Below are positions 36,462 to 46,345 of a stretch of 64,000 bases of DNA, piece after piece. Positions within the stretch are counted from its first letter, which is position 1, and each line of letters starts with the position of its first letter. The notes under the pieces were generated by a model, which was not told the DNA's origin, did not search any database, and saw only the letters and a program-made list of their open reading frames with translations. A program made the position numbers and the translations under genes. This DNA comes from Alteromonas sp. BL110. GTDB taxonomy: Bacteria > Pseudomonadota > Gammaproteobacteria > Enterobacterales > Alteromonadaceae. Location of the stretch: assembly GCF_003443615.1 (NCBI RefSeq), contig NZ_CP031967.1, positions 930,001 through 994,000 of the forward strand, in the 5' to 3' direction.

Positions 36462-39272
36462 TTATACGCGCTTAACGGCTACGTCCGCTTCAAACTTTGG
36501 TGTTACAGCCAAATCTTCTGAAGGCGGAGCAAACTTAGTGAGGTCGATGCCTTCAACCGCTTGCTTGTATTCTTCAGTTGTTGGGAAGCGACCTAGTACG
36601 GTTGAAAGTACTACTAGCGGCGTAGAGCCTAGTAGTGATTCACCTTTCTTCTCAGAAGAGTCAGCTACAACACGGCCTTGGAAAAGACGTGTAGAGGTAG
36701 CAATTACGGTATCTCCCGGCTCAGCTTTTTCTTGGTTACCCATACATAGGTTACATCCAGGACGCTCTAGGTAAAGAATGTTGTCGTACTTAGTACGCGC
36801 TGCTTCTTTAGGTTTAGCATCGTCGAATTCAAAGCCTGCGTATTTCGCAAGTACTTCCCAGTCGCCTTCTGCTTTAAGCTCGTCAACAATGTTGTATGTA
36901 GGTGGAGCAACAACAAGTGGCGCTTTAAACTCTACAGAGCCGTTAAGCTTCTCTAGGTTACGCAGCATTTGTGCGATAATTTGCATGTCGCCTTTGTGCA
37001 CCATACAAGAACCTACGAAACCTAGATCTACTGGCTTACCATCGTAGTAAGAAACTGGACGGATCACGTCGTGGGTATAACGCTTAGACACGTCTTCGTT
37101 ATTTACGTCTGGGTCAGCAATCATTGGCTCATCGATTTGATCTAGGTCGATAACCACTTCTGCGTAGTATTTAGCGTTGTCATCTGGTGCAAGTGCTGGT
37201 ACTTCGCCAGACTTGATTTCAGCAATACGCTTGTCAGCAAGGTCGATTAGACCTTGAAGCATGTTTGCTTCGTTATCCATACCCTTGTCGATCATGATTT
37301 GGATACGGCTCTTAGCAAGCTCAAGTGACGCAACCATAGTCTCATTATCAGAGATACAGATTGACGCTTTCGCTTTCATTTCTGCAGACCAGTCAGTGAA
37401 CGTAAACGCTTGGTCAGCAAGTAGAGTACCGATTTGTACTTCAATTACGCGACCTTGGAACACGTTCTCGCCAGCGAATTGCTTAAGCATTTGCGCTTGA
37501 GTAGCGTGAACCACGTCACGGAAGTCCATGTGCTCTTTCATGCTACCTTTAAAGGTCACTTTCACAGACTCTGGAATTGGCATTGCCGCTTCACCTGTCG
37601 CAAGCGCTAATGCAACCGTACCTGAGTCGGCACCGAATGCTACACCTTTTGACATACGAGTGTGCGAGTCACCACCAATGATGATGGCGCGGTCGTCTAC
37701 CGTGATGTCGTTAAGCACTTTGTGAATAACGTCAGTCATTGAGTGATAAACACCTTCAGGGTCACGTGCTGTGATTACACCAAAGTTGTTCATAAATGAC
37801 ATTAGCTTAGGAATGTTAGCCTGTGCTTTCTTATCCCATACTGACGCAGTGTGACAACCAGACTGGTATGCACCGTCAACAGTAGGTGAAATGGTTGACG
37901 CCGCCATAGACTCTAGTTCTTGGCAGGTCATTGGGCCAGTGGTGTCCTGAGAACCTACAATGTTTACTTTAACGCGAACATCAGAACCCGCGTGAAGCGG
38001 CGCTTCTGAATTTACGCCTACCGCATTGCGGTTAAAGATTTTTTCTACAGCAGTAAGGCCTTGGCCTTCGTGTGAAACTTCTTTCGATTGCGCGTAAACT
38101 GCCGGAGCTTCAACACCTAGTGTACGTGCAGCAAAAGATTGTAGCTGCTTACCGAATACAACGGCGTAAGAACCACCCGCTTTCATGAACTCCATTTTCT
38201 GAGGAGTAAATGAGGCAGATACGTCAGCAAGTTCTTCTGAACCGTTGAAAAGCTTCTTCGCTTTGGTATCAATAGTCAGTACTGTACCAGTTGCTACAGA
38301 ATACGCTTCTTCAAGCACTGGGTCGCCGTTCGCATCGCGAACCACTTCGCCGTTTTCGTCTGTTTTCTTAACCCAGTTTTTAAGGTCAAGACCAATACCA
38401 CCGGTTACGTCTACAGTAGTAAGGAAGATTGGTGCGATACCGTTAGTACCAGCAACAATTGGTGCTTTGTTTACGAACGGAATGTAAGGGCTTGTAGGCT
38501 CACCGGCCCAAAGTGCAACGTTGTTCACACCAGACATACGTGAAGAACCTACACCCATTGTGCCTTTTTCAGCAATAAGCATAACTTTTGCGTTAGGGTG
38601 CTTTTTACCTAGCTCAACAATTTCTTGCTGCGCTTCAGGAGAAATCATGCACTGGCCGTGAAGTTCACGGTCTGCACGAGAGTGTGCTTGATTACCTGGA
38701 GAAAGAAGGTCAGTTGAGATATCACCTTCAGCAGCGATATAGGTCACTACTTCAATTTTCTCTGGAACGTCAGGAAGCTTGGTAAAGAATTCAGCTTTTG
38801 CGTAGCTTTCTAGTACGTCTTTAGCAATCGTGTTACCCGCTTTAAATGCTGTTTCAAGACGTTCTGTATCCGCTTCGTATAGGTAAACCTGCGTTTTCAG
38901 AACTTCAGCAGCTGGCTTAGCCACTGCTTCATCATCAGAAAGCGCTAGATCTAAAAGTACTTCTACAGATGGACCACCTTTCATGTGCGAAAGTAGCTCA
39001 AGTGCAAACTCAGGCGTGATTTCTTCTACTTTTTCTTCGCCAAGTACAATTTCTTTTAAAAATTGTGCTTTAACACCAGCAGCAGGTGTTGTTCCTGGCA
39101 AGGTGTTATAGATAAAGAATTTTAGAGAGTCTTCGCGGTGCTCGTTTGTTGTATCTTTAATTTGAGCAATAATTTCAGACAGCAGTTCTGCACTGTCAAT
39201 TGGCTTAGGGTTAAGACCTAGTTCCGTTTTACGGGTTTCGATCTCTGCCAGATATTCTGAATACAAACTCAT
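36462..39272 (-). CDS. second, divergent AcnB-type aconitase
   Basis: A 936-residue protein of the AcnB architecture. It has an N-terminal HEAT-like domain (LLSHMKGGPSVEVLLDLALS), a swivel region (ISTDLLSPGNQAHSRADREL), GTMGVGSSRMSGVNN, VNIVGSQDTTGPMTCQELES, and cluster cysteines at 756 (GSCMVHKGD), 840 and 843 (GCNLCMGNQ). It differs strongly from AcnB at 29434-32046 and carries an insertion after the swivel domain (around EEAYSVATGTVLTIDTKAKK). This longer form resembles the AcnB variants known in Bacteroidetes and some marine gammaproteobacteria. Activity on citrate/isocitrate or methylisocitrate is likely but not proven. GAGAG lies 7-8 nt before the ATG. Confidence 0.9.
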   Translation of the reverse strand: MSLYSEYLAEIETRKTELGLNPKPIDSAELLSEIIAQIKDTTNEHREDSLKFFIYNTLPGTTPAAGVKAQFLKEIVLGEEKVEEITPEFALELLSHMKGGPSVEVLLDLALSDDEAVAKPAAEVLKTQVYLYEADTERLETAFKAGNTIAKDVLESYAKAEFFTKLPDVPEKIEVVTYIAAEGDISTDLLSPGNQAHSRADRELHGQCMISPEAQQEIVELGKKHPNAKVMLIAEKGTMGVGSSRMSGVNNVALWAGEPTSPYIPFVNKAPIVAGTNGIAPIFLTTVDVTGGIGLDLKNWVKKTDENGEVVRDANGDPVLEEAYSVATGTVLTIDTKAKKLFNGSEELADVSASFTPQKMEFMKAGGSYAVVFGKQLQSFAARTLGVEAPAVYAQSKEVSHEGQGLTAVEKIFNRNAVGVNSEAPLHAGSDVRVKVNIVGSQDTTGPMTCQELESMAASTISPTVDGAYQSGCHTASVWDKKAQANIPKLMSFMNNFGVITARDPEGVYHSMTDVIHKVLNDITVDDRAIIIGGDSHTRMSKGVAFGADSGTVALALATGEAAMPIPESVKVTFKGSMKEHMDFRDVVHATQAQMLKQFAGENVFQGRVIEVQIGTLLADQAFTFTDWSAEMKAKASICISDNETMVASLELAKSRIQIMIDKGMDNEANMLQGLIDLADKRIAEIKSGEVPALAPDDNAKYYAEVVIDLDQIDEPMIADPDVNNEDVSKRYTHDVIRPVSYYDGKPVDLGFVGSCMVHKGDMQIIAQMLRNLEKLNGSVEFKAPLVVAPPTYNIVDELKAEGDWEVLAKYAGFEFDDAKPKEAARTKYDNILYLERPGCNLCMGNQEKAEPGDTVIATSTRLFQGRVVADSSEKKGESLLGSTPLVVLSTVLGRFPTTEEYKQAVEGIDLTKFAPPSEDLAVTPKFEADVAVKRV

Positions 39273-39281
39273 ATGGTTCTC

Positions 39282-39324
39282 TCGGTCTTAGTTTTACTTG
39301 GGCGTAGTGTTAAGTCGGTCTTAG
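39282..39324 (-). promoter_or_regulatory. 10-bp direct repeat in the leader of the second aconitase gene
   Basis: TCGGTCTTAG occurs at 39282-39291 and again at 39315-39324, a distance of 33 bp (about three helical turns). It lies just upstream of the start codon and could be a regulator or RNA-binding site. The rest of the 392-bp gap (39273-39664) is very AT-rich and shows no gene. Confidence 0.3.
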
Positions 39325-39664
39325 CTATACGCATATAAAAATGAGGGATATTTTAACTGATTTTTAGCAGTTACGTAATGACTGAAAGTAACCAGTTGGT
39401 TATACATCCGCTCAAACCAAATTTAAATAAACATTGTAGAGCATAGATGTTAATAGTAACCTTTTAATGAAAATAAATTTTATATCTAATTTTCAATCAG
39501 TTACAAAAATAGGCACTGAAATTCAAGTTCAATTTCAATATGAATGGTTTGACCAATCAAGATAAATAATAGTGTTGCACTTATGACAAAGATTCATTCT
39601 ATTTATGGTGCTACCAGTACAAATTACCACCAATTCTGAAACAAAATTTCACTTTTTTGATCTT

Positions 39665-40900
39665 TTATCGCGCTTTTTTCTGTTTAGGTGCAACTTTTAC
39701 CACCTTAGCATTCTCACCGTCTGTCAGAAGAAGTAGGTTACCTTGGTGATCAACTGCAATATCTCTTAAACGCATTTCCAGTTCGTCAAAAATCTTCGTA
39801 GAAACATAATTATTTGAAGATTTATTAACCGCATATAAGGCTTTAGCTTTCAAACTGGTAACAAGCAAGGTATTGGTCAACATTGGATATTGATCATGGG
39901 AATAGTAAATCATAGATGATGGCGCGATTGATGGTGTCCAGTCTACAATGGGGTCTGTCATACCCGGGTAGGTTGAAAAAGGTGAAATTCTAGCCCCTGA
40001 ATAGTCTTTACCTAATGTAACTACAGGCCAACCGTAGTTCGCACCTTTTTGAAGCAAGTTCACTTCGTCGCCGCCATCAGGCCCATGTTCATGCAGAAAT
40101 ATTTGCCCTTTAGGTCCCTGCACTAACCCTTGGGGATTGCGGTGCCCTAACGTGTATACGTAAGGACTTTCTGGAAATTCAGAGCTCATGAACGGTTTGC
40201 CTGCTATGGAAAAACCTAGCACTTTACCTAACTGTGAGCTAACAACCTGAGCTTGCTCTCGGTAATCAAACCCGTCACCTGTGGTGACTAAAAAACCCTC
40301 TTCTTCGCTCGTATCACTAGTTCTAAGCTGAAGAAGCTTCCCGCCGTAGTGCACAGGCGTATCTTTTGTTTGCTTTAGTTCTAATACCTGCTCAATGTTA
40401 CTTATGCCAGAAGTGAGAGAAAGTTCACCTTTTACTACAGCAAGACGGTTTGCATCATCATTACCCTTGGAATAACTGAGTAATACAGTGGGATTGGCAG
40501 GAAACTGAGAAGGGATAAGAATATCTAGCACACCACCCTGCCCTTCGGTATACAAATGATCGAGAGCCAAAGAAAATCTAGAAACCGCTCCGTCATCATC
40601 AAGAATGACGAGCTCACCATCTCTTGTCACGATTAATATGTACGTAGTTGCTTTCTCGTGGTCTACAAGAGTTGTCAACGCCTTCGGGAACGCTAACGAG
40701 GTTACCAAGTTCTCAGTTACTACATTACTAGCAAAACTTTTTAAAGACGCCGGCACATCGCGTATGACTGCATGCTTTTCAGTATTATGCGTGGGCTCGA
40801 CATCGGCGTCAGAAACGAGACCTAACGCCAGAGCATGCGAAAAAGCAGCACTAGCAAATGCGAAAACCAGAAATCTTTTCATAATACGCACTGACTTCAT
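39665..40900 (-). CDS. PQQ-dependent sugar dehydrogenase family protein
   Basis: A 411-residue exported six-bladed beta-propeller of the soluble glucose/sorbosone dehydrogenase family. Visible are the signal peptide (to about HALA), the PQQ/Ca region LGHRNPQGLVQGPKGQIFLH, HEHGPDGGDEVNLLQKGANYGWP and WTPSIAPSSMIYYSHD, the most conserved segments of the family. It is likely periplasmic and oxidises an aldose, passing electrons to the respiratory chain. The true substrate is unknown. I keep the first ATG because GAGGA lies 9 nt upstream. Confidence 0.9.
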   Translation of the reverse strand: MKSVRIMKRFLVFAFASAAFSHALALGLVSDADVEPTHNTEKHAVIRDVPASLKSFASNVVTENLVTSLAFPKALTTLVDHEKATTYILIVTRDGELVILDDDGAVSRFSLALDHLYTEGQGGVLDILIPSQFPANPTVLLSYSKGNDDANRLAVVKGELSLTSGISNIEQVLELKQTKDTPVHYGGKLLQLRTSDTSEEEGFLVTTGDGFDYREQAQVVSSQLGKVLGFSIAGKPFMSSEFPESPYVYTLGHRNPQGLVQGPKGQIFLHEHGPDGGDEVNLLQKGANYGWPVVTLGKDYSGARISPFSTYPGMTDPIVDWTPSIAPSSMIYYSHDQYPMLTNTLLVTSLKAKALYAVNKSSNNYVSTKIFDELEMRLRDIAVDHQGNLLLLTDGENAKVVKVAPKQKKAR

Positions 40901-41051
40901 TGTTATTGTCCTCGCTCGTCTTTGCTAATTTTATTTAAGCTACAGTGATATGCTTAGTGAGTAAGCGCAATATAACTACATTCAGGGTTCTTGTTGCGCT
41001 TTGTCGATAGTTAATACATGGTACTTACAGACGAACTTCGGAATGTATGAC

Positions 41052-41531
41052 ATGAGACACTCAACTCGCCGCGCTATTTTTCATTTTGTCCCATCTTGGG
41101 CAGTCGGTTTCCTACTTGCAAGTCTATTTCATTCAATCTCTGTTTTGATGGGCCTGGTTCAAATTAGCGTCGCGTTAAACGTTAGCGATTGGCTTTCCAT
41201 GATATGGCAGGACGCTTTAGGTCTCTTGCCCACTTACGGTGCTATTATCGCCGTTACTTTACTGTTAGCTTTTTTAATAACGCACTTTATCGTTAAGCAA
41301 CTCAACCTTCACGAAGCAAAAAGCGCGACCAGCACTAGCCGGTCCATTCTCTTCGCTGCTGCAGGCGGCCTCTCGTTTCTATTGATGTTGCTAGCCATGC
41401 AGCCTGTATTAAATGTCACCCTAATTGCAGGTGCTCGATCTACTCTCGGACTGGTAGCACAGTGTTTTGCGGGCGTTTGTGCAGGGATTTTCTACTCTCA
41501 GTTAAGTGATAGTTCGAGCAGCCAACGATAA
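41052..41531 (+). CDS. four-helix membrane protein of unknown function
   Basis: About 159 residues with four hydrophobic segments (WAVGFLLASLFHSISVLMGL, LPTYGAIIAVTLLLAFLITH, ILFAAAGGLSFLLMLLAMQP, and ARSTLGLVAQCFAGVCAGIF). It is an inner-membrane protein. I do not recognise the family. I place the start at 41052 (MRHSTRR), with CGGA 9-10 nt upstream; earlier ATGs at 41001 and 41043 are possible. It is the divergent neighbour of the sugar dehydrogenase gene and precedes the acyl-CoA ligase gene by about 100 bp. Confidence 0.7.
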   Translation: MRHSTRRAIFHFVPSWAVGFLLASLFHSISVLMGLVQISVALNVSDWLSMIWQDALGLLPTYGAIIAVTLLLAFLITHFIVKQLNLHEAKSATSTSRSILFAAAGGLSFLLMLLAMQPVLNVTLIAGARSTLGLVAQCFAGVCAGIFYSQLSDSSSSQR

Positions 41532-41638
41532 CTAAAACTTATACTATTAAATAAGCCAGCACTGATGTAAATAAAAAGTTAAGTTTGCTAATGTAAGGCA
41601 TAGACCCTACATCCTTTGCCTTACTAGGAATAAGCAAC

Positions 41639-43210
41639 ATGATAACTTACCCAGATAATGTGACATGTCTAGCCGACTATATCGAAAGTGTTTTGAAGAA
41701 GTTCGCAGATAAACCTGCCTATACGGCGCTTGGACAAACCCTCACGTTTGCGGATATTGACAGTAAGTCGTCTGCGTTAGCGCGCTACTTTGTGCATGAT
41801 GCAAAACTGACTCCTGGTACAAAAGTCGCCATTCAGCTTCCTAATCTCATACAAAATCCTATCGTCGTTTATGCCGCATTACGCGCGGGGCTTGTCGTAG
41901 TAAATACTAACCCGCTATACACCGAGCGAGAGATGAAGCACCAGTTTACCGATAGCGGTGCAAAAGCCTTGGTGATCTTAAGTGACTTACTTCCTAAGTT
42001 TACCAACATTAAAGATGATACTGGTATCGAGACAGTCATTACGACATCGGCAACAGAGTTGCTAGACCCTGGTACAGCGCCATCGCTCGACGGGACTGTT
42101 TCTTTTACCAAAGCAATTGAAATAGGAAGTGCACTGCCTTCGTTCTCTCGCCCTTCAATAGCGTTAGACGAACTCGCCATGCTGCAATACACCGGAGGTA
42201 CAACCGGCGTTTCTAAAGGCGCAGCACTTAGCAATAAGAATGTAATGGCTAACTGCATTCAAATGCTTGATCGCATTGGTGAAGGCTTCAAAGACGGCGA
42301 AGAAGTGTTGGTATGCCCGTTACCGCTTTATCATATTTATGCGTTTACGGTCGGTATGATGGCGTTATTTGCGAAAGGCACGCACATTATTCTTATTCCT
42401 AACCCGAGAGACATCGACGGTTTCATTCAAACACTTAAGCCTCATAAAATATCCGCCTTTATGGGTATAAATACGCTGTTTGTCGGTCTTGGACGACATC
42501 CAGAGTTTGCAAAACTTGATTTTTCTAATCTTCATCTCACTATGTCTGGCGGTACAGCGCTTACCCAAGCAGCTGTGTCAATTTGGCGAGATGTGACGGG
42601 TAACACCATCACCGAGGGCTATGGCCTGTCTGAAACCGCGCCCGTGGTTTCATTCAACATTCCAGGGAAAGAGGAAATAGGCACAGTCGGCCATGAGCTA
42701 GAAGACACTGAGGTAGCCCTTCTTGATAGTTATGATAAGCCAGCTTCAGAAGGTGAGTCGGGGCAAATAGCTGTGCGCGGACCGCAGGTTATGATGGGCT
42801 ATTGGAATCGGGATGATGAAACGGCAAAGGTAATGACCGAAGACGGCTTCTTCAAAACCGGTGATATCGGCATACGCACAGAATCTGGCGCAATTAAGAT
42901 TGTAGATCGCTTGAAAGACATGATTATTGTCTCAGGCTTTAACGTTTACCCGAACGAAATAGAGGATGTACTAACCTCTCACCCAAGTGTTATGGAAGCC
43001 GCCGTTGTTGGTAAACCTGATGACAAGACAGGAGAGCGAGTGTGTGCTTACATTACGCTATCTGGGGACGTATCGACAGAAGACGTAGTCGAACATTGTA
43101 GGACACAGTTGACGAACTACAAAGTTCCAAAGTCGATCACTATATTAGAAGAGCTACCCAAATCTACTGTAGGTAAAATACTACGTCGAGAGCTGCGTTC
43201 TGCCCAATAA
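41639..43210 (+). CDS. long-chain fatty acid--CoA ligase (FadD-like)
   Basis: A 523-residue acyl-adenylate-forming enzyme. It has the P-loop YTGGTTGVSKGA, the VCPLPLYHIYAFTVG motif, GGTALTQAAVSIW, the A5 motif EGYGLSETAPV, FFKTGDIGIR, and the C-terminal GFNVYPNEIEDV and PKSTVGKILRREL with the catalytic Lys. It activates fatty acids with ATP and CoA. At 523 residues it is shorter than E. coli FadD (561), so it may have a different chain preference. A terminator follows at 43242-43280, so it is probably transcribed separately from the kinase genes behind it. Confidence 0.9.
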   Translation: MITYPDNVTCLADYIESVLKKFADKPAYTALGQTLTFADIDSKSSALARYFVHDAKLTPGTKVAIQLPNLIQNPIVVYAALRAGLVVVNTNPLYTEREMKHQFTDSGAKALVILSDLLPKFTNIKDDTGIETVITTSATELLDPGTAPSLDGTVSFTKAIEIGSALPSFSRPSIALDELAMLQYTGGTTGVSKGAALSNKNVMANCIQMLDRIGEGFKDGEEVLVCPLPLYHIYAFTVGMMALFAKGTHIILIPNPRDIDGFIQTLKPHKISAFMGINTLFVGLGRHPEFAKLDFSNLHLTMSGGTALTQAAVSIWRDVTGNTITEGYGLSETAPVVSFNIPGKEEIGTVGHELEDTEVALLDSYDKPASEGESGQIAVRGPQVMMGYWNRDDETAKVMTEDGFFKTGDIGIRTESGAIKIVDRLKDMIIVSGFNVYPNEIEDVLTSHPSVMEAAVVGKPDDKTGERVCAYITLSGDVSTEDVVEHCRTQLTNYKVPKSITILEELPKSTVGKILRRELRSAQ

Positions 43211-43241
43211 CACCAAACCGCACAAAAATAACAACTGATAG

Positions 43242-43280
43242 AAAAACGCATAGTGAGTAAACCTATGCGTTTTTTATTTT
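43242..43280 (+). terminator. Rho-independent terminator of the acyl-CoA ligase gene
   Basis: AAAACGCATAG pairs with CTATGCGTTTT around a short loop, followed by a T-rich tail. Confidence 0.85.
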
Positions 43281-43456
43281 AAAATCAGACTACTGCTACC
43301 AAAGAATAAGCTCAACGTGTTGAAAAAATCACGGTTCTGACTTTAACTTAAGCATACCTAACTCACTTTCGTTGCACTTATGCAATTTACGACATTACCC
43401 GTCTACCCGCGTACTTGTTCTAGATTTACTCCACGTCTTTCAAAAGGCCCTTTGTT

Positions 43457-46345
43457 GTGAACAGCACATTGCTAGAACGTCAAGCTATGGACAAGCATGG
43501 CATGGTGGCAACTATGGATGTAAAAGGTAATATCCTTAGCGCTAATGAAAAATGTCGTGAATTCTCTGGGTTTTCCGAGACTGAAATAGTGGGTGAGAAT
43601 ATCACCGCCTTCGACATCACCAATATTACAGCAGATGAAAAGCATGAGATATTCAGCTCACTTGCACTAGGTAACATATGGCAAGGCGAGGTACACAGCA
43701 TAAGAAAGACGGGTGAGCCTTGGTATGTATTTGCTACTGTGGTTCCGGTTGTAACAAAAGCGGCGCTTGTCGACCGTCTTATTGTTATTGGGACTGACAT
43801 TTCTCAACAGAAGCGTTTAGAAAAGCGCCTTTCTGAAGGGCGCGCCTTTTACCGAAGTATTACCGACAGTATCGGAGAAGGGGTTTATGCCGTTAACGCA
43901 GAGGGCACAGCTCAATTTCTTAATCCAGCCGCATCTCAACTTTTAGGGTGGACCTTAGAAGAACTGCGAGACCGTCGTTTTCACGATACCGTCCATTATC
44001 AAAAGGGGGACGGCACGCTTTTACCTAGAGAACAATGCCCGGTAAATCTCACTATTCGTGAAGGAAAGTCTTATACCTCATATGAAGACTTTTTTACCGA
44101 TAAGCGAGGTAGGCTATTCCCTATTTCTATTGTTGCGGTACCGCTGATGAACAACGAAGGTGAACCCGACGGGCATGTGGGCGTTTTTAACGATATCAGC
44201 GGTCAAAAAGCTATCGAACAGAAGCTGCAAAAAGCCTATAACGAAGCGCAAAGTGCAAACAAAGCAAAAACCGACTTTCTCGCTACAATGAGCCACGAAA
44301 TCAGAACGCCGATGAACGCCATCATAGGTTTAACACATCTAGCCTTAGAGACTACCGATAATGAACAGCGCCAGCAATATTTAGAGAAAGTTCAGCGCAG
44401 TTCAAATGCGCTGCTCGAGCTGATGAACAGTATCTTGGACTTTTCTAAAGTTGAAGCCAATAAGATAGACATTCTCGATGAACCATTTACGTTAACTAAA
44501 ATGATAGAAAAACTGGCGCAGGTGTTTCAAGTAAAAGCACAGCAAAAACAGCTTCAGTTACTTTTTGATATTCGCTGCAATACCAACACGCCATGTAAGG
44601 GGGATAGTGAAAAAATCTATCAAGTCTTGATAAATCTATTAAGCAACGCTATCAAGTTTACTGAAAAAGGTTACGTTCTCCTTAAAGTCGATAAGCGGGA
44701 TAAGCACCTTTTCTTTAGTGTAAGTGACACCGGAATGGGAATTAGCGATGCGGGCAAAGCAAAACTTTTCAATGCCTTCGAGCAGGCTGACGCATCCATC
44801 TCTCGAAAGTTTGGTGGTACTGGGTTAGGGCTTGCAATTTGTAAGCGACTTGTAGAATTCATGGGTGGTGAGCTGACCCTTGAAAGCCAAATCAATGAGG
44901 GGAGTTGCTTTGCATTCTCGCTTCCCGTTTGCCTTGATAACGGGAAGCCTACTGAGGCTTTACTTCCTATTTCCGTCCCCTCAGAAGTACTTTGCATTCA
45001 GACTCACGAGAGCGTGGAGCAAGGATGTCATATTCTCTGCCAAACGTTAGAAAGACTCGGCATTAACTGTCAAATCGTTGATCAGGCAGAAGGGCTACTG
45101 CCTCAACAGGCGCCCTTTAGCATCGCTTATTTACCTAGTGATGAATTGAGCTGGAAGCGCTTTGCCAATCACATGCAATTTGGTGAATACCGCGACTTAA
45201 ACGTCAATGTTCTGATAACCCCATTTTGTCGAGAAGACGTTCGTAAGCGATTCGGAAAAACCTTCCCCAGCGATGTTCGGATTATTGAGCTTCCATTTAC
45301 AGAAAGCGAAATTATTTCTGCTTTATCACCTTTGCGAGTGTCAACAAATAAGGAGACAACCGAAGGTCTTGAAAGTAAAAAATGGCGAACGAACAGATTG
45401 GCAGGTAAGCGAGTATTAGTAGTAGATGATGACCTTATTAGCGTGGAGATAAGCCAACAAATTCTTGCTGATTTAGGCGTAAAAGTGTTAACGGCAACAA
45501 CGGGAGAGTATGCGCTGGCGCTGTGTAAGTCTAATGTCTTTGACGCTATCTTACTTGACTGTCACTTACCAGATATATCTGGTTATGACATCGCAGAAAC
45601 ACTGACGCAAAATGAAAACTGGTTTACACCAATTATCGCGCTAAGTGCTGATGAAACCAATGAAGCATCAGAAAAAGCGCTAGCAGCTGGTATGTGCCAT
45701 CACTTAGTAAAACCCGCCACCGCAAACGAAATTGTTCATACCATCGATATTCATATTCACTCAGGCTACGTTGAAATCGTGCCCTTGGATGGATTCAATA
45801 AGTTTTTCAGTGCGCTATTGGATTTTTACAACAAGTACAGCCAACGAAGCGTAATGTCTGACCTGCTGAACATTTTTCATGCGCCGTCCTGCACAAGCGA
45901 ACTTTTAACAAATTTAACCGCAGACGCTAAGCAGATTGGCGCGAGTACGCTAGAACGACATTTACAACGTATTGTAGACGTTCAACAACGTCCGGATACG
46001 GCCATTGCGAAATACATTGCAGAGCTTTCATTCGAACTAGATGCGACGCTGCGTTTAATTGCGCATACCATAGATAAAACAGACCCGAAAAATGACTCGG
46101 TTGAAAGTAACAAAATGGGGACGGAGCCCCTGCTCTTATCGTTATACCAAATAAAAAACTTTCTTGAAGCTTATGATGCAAAGGCGCTTGACCATATTAC
46201 TGAAGTCGCAGCTTGCCATTGTGATTCACCTCATTCACACAGCATAAGTCAATTAAAACAGCGCGCCTCTGTGTATGATTTCGAAGGGGCTTTAGTTGTG
46301 GCGCAAAAGATCATAGATGAAATTAAGCATGAACAAGCAGAATAA
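43457..46345 (+). CDS. hybrid sensor histidine kinase (PAS-PAS-HisKA-HATPase-REC)
   Basis: A 962-residue cytoplasmic-looking sensor; no membrane helix is visible. The order is PAS/PAC 1 (about 10-125), PAS/PAC 2 (about 130-255), HisKA with the phospho-His280 (FLATMSHEIRTPMNAIIGLT), HATPase_c (INLLSNAIKFTEKG, DTGMGI, KFGGTGLGLAI), a poorly conserved pseudo-receiver-like stretch (about 510-635), and a receiver with Asp701 (LLDCHLPDISGYD) and Lys in LVKPA. The C-terminal 180 residues are helical and may be a degenerate Hpt. It starts at GTG 43457 with AAGG upstream. It overlaps the HD-GYP gene by 17 bp, so the pair is one signalling unit. Confidence 0.92.
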   Translation: MNSTLLERQAMDKHGMVATMDVKGNILSANEKCREFSGFSETEIVGENITAFDITNITADEKHEIFSSLALGNIWQGEVHSIRKTGEPWYVFATVVPVVTKAALVDRLIVIGTDISQQKRLEKRLSEGRAFYRSITDSIGEGVYAVNAEGTAQFLNPAASQLLGWTLEELRDRRFHDTVHYQKGDGTLLPREQCPVNLTIREGKSYTSYEDFFTDKRGRLFPISIVAVPLMNNEGEPDGHVGVFNDISGQKAIEQKLQKAYNEAQSANKAKTDFLATMSHEIRTPMNAIIGLTHLALETTDNEQRQQYLEKVQRSSNALLELMNSILDFSKVEANKIDILDEPFTLTKMIEKLAQVFQVKAQQKQLQLLFDIRCNTNTPCKGDSEKIYQVLINLLSNAIKFTEKGYVLLKVDKRDKHLFFSVSDTGMGISDAGKAKLFNAFEQADASISRKFGGTGLGLAICKRLVEFMGGELTLESQINEGSCFAFSLPVCLDNGKPTEALLPISVPSEVLCIQTHESVEQGCHILCQTLERLGINCQIVDQAEGLLPQQAPFSIAYLPSDELSWKRFANHMQFGEYRDLNVNVLITPFCREDVRKRFGKTFPSDVRIIELPFTESEIISALSPLRVSTNKETTEGLESKKWRTNRLAGKRVLVVDDDLISVEISQQILADLGVKVLTATTGEYALALCKSNVFDAILLDCHLPDISGYDIAETLTQNENWFTPIIALSADETNEASEKALAAGMCHHLVKPATANEIVHTIDIHIHSGYVEIVPLDGFNKFFSALLDFYNKYSQRSVMSDLLNIFHAPSCTSELLTNLTADAKQIGASTLERHLQRIVDVQQRPDTAIAKYIAELSFELDATLRLIAHTIDKTDPKNDSVESNKMGTEPLLLSLYQIKNFLEAYDAKALDHITEVAACHCDSPHSHSISQLKQRASVYDFEGALVVAQKIIDEIKHEQAE

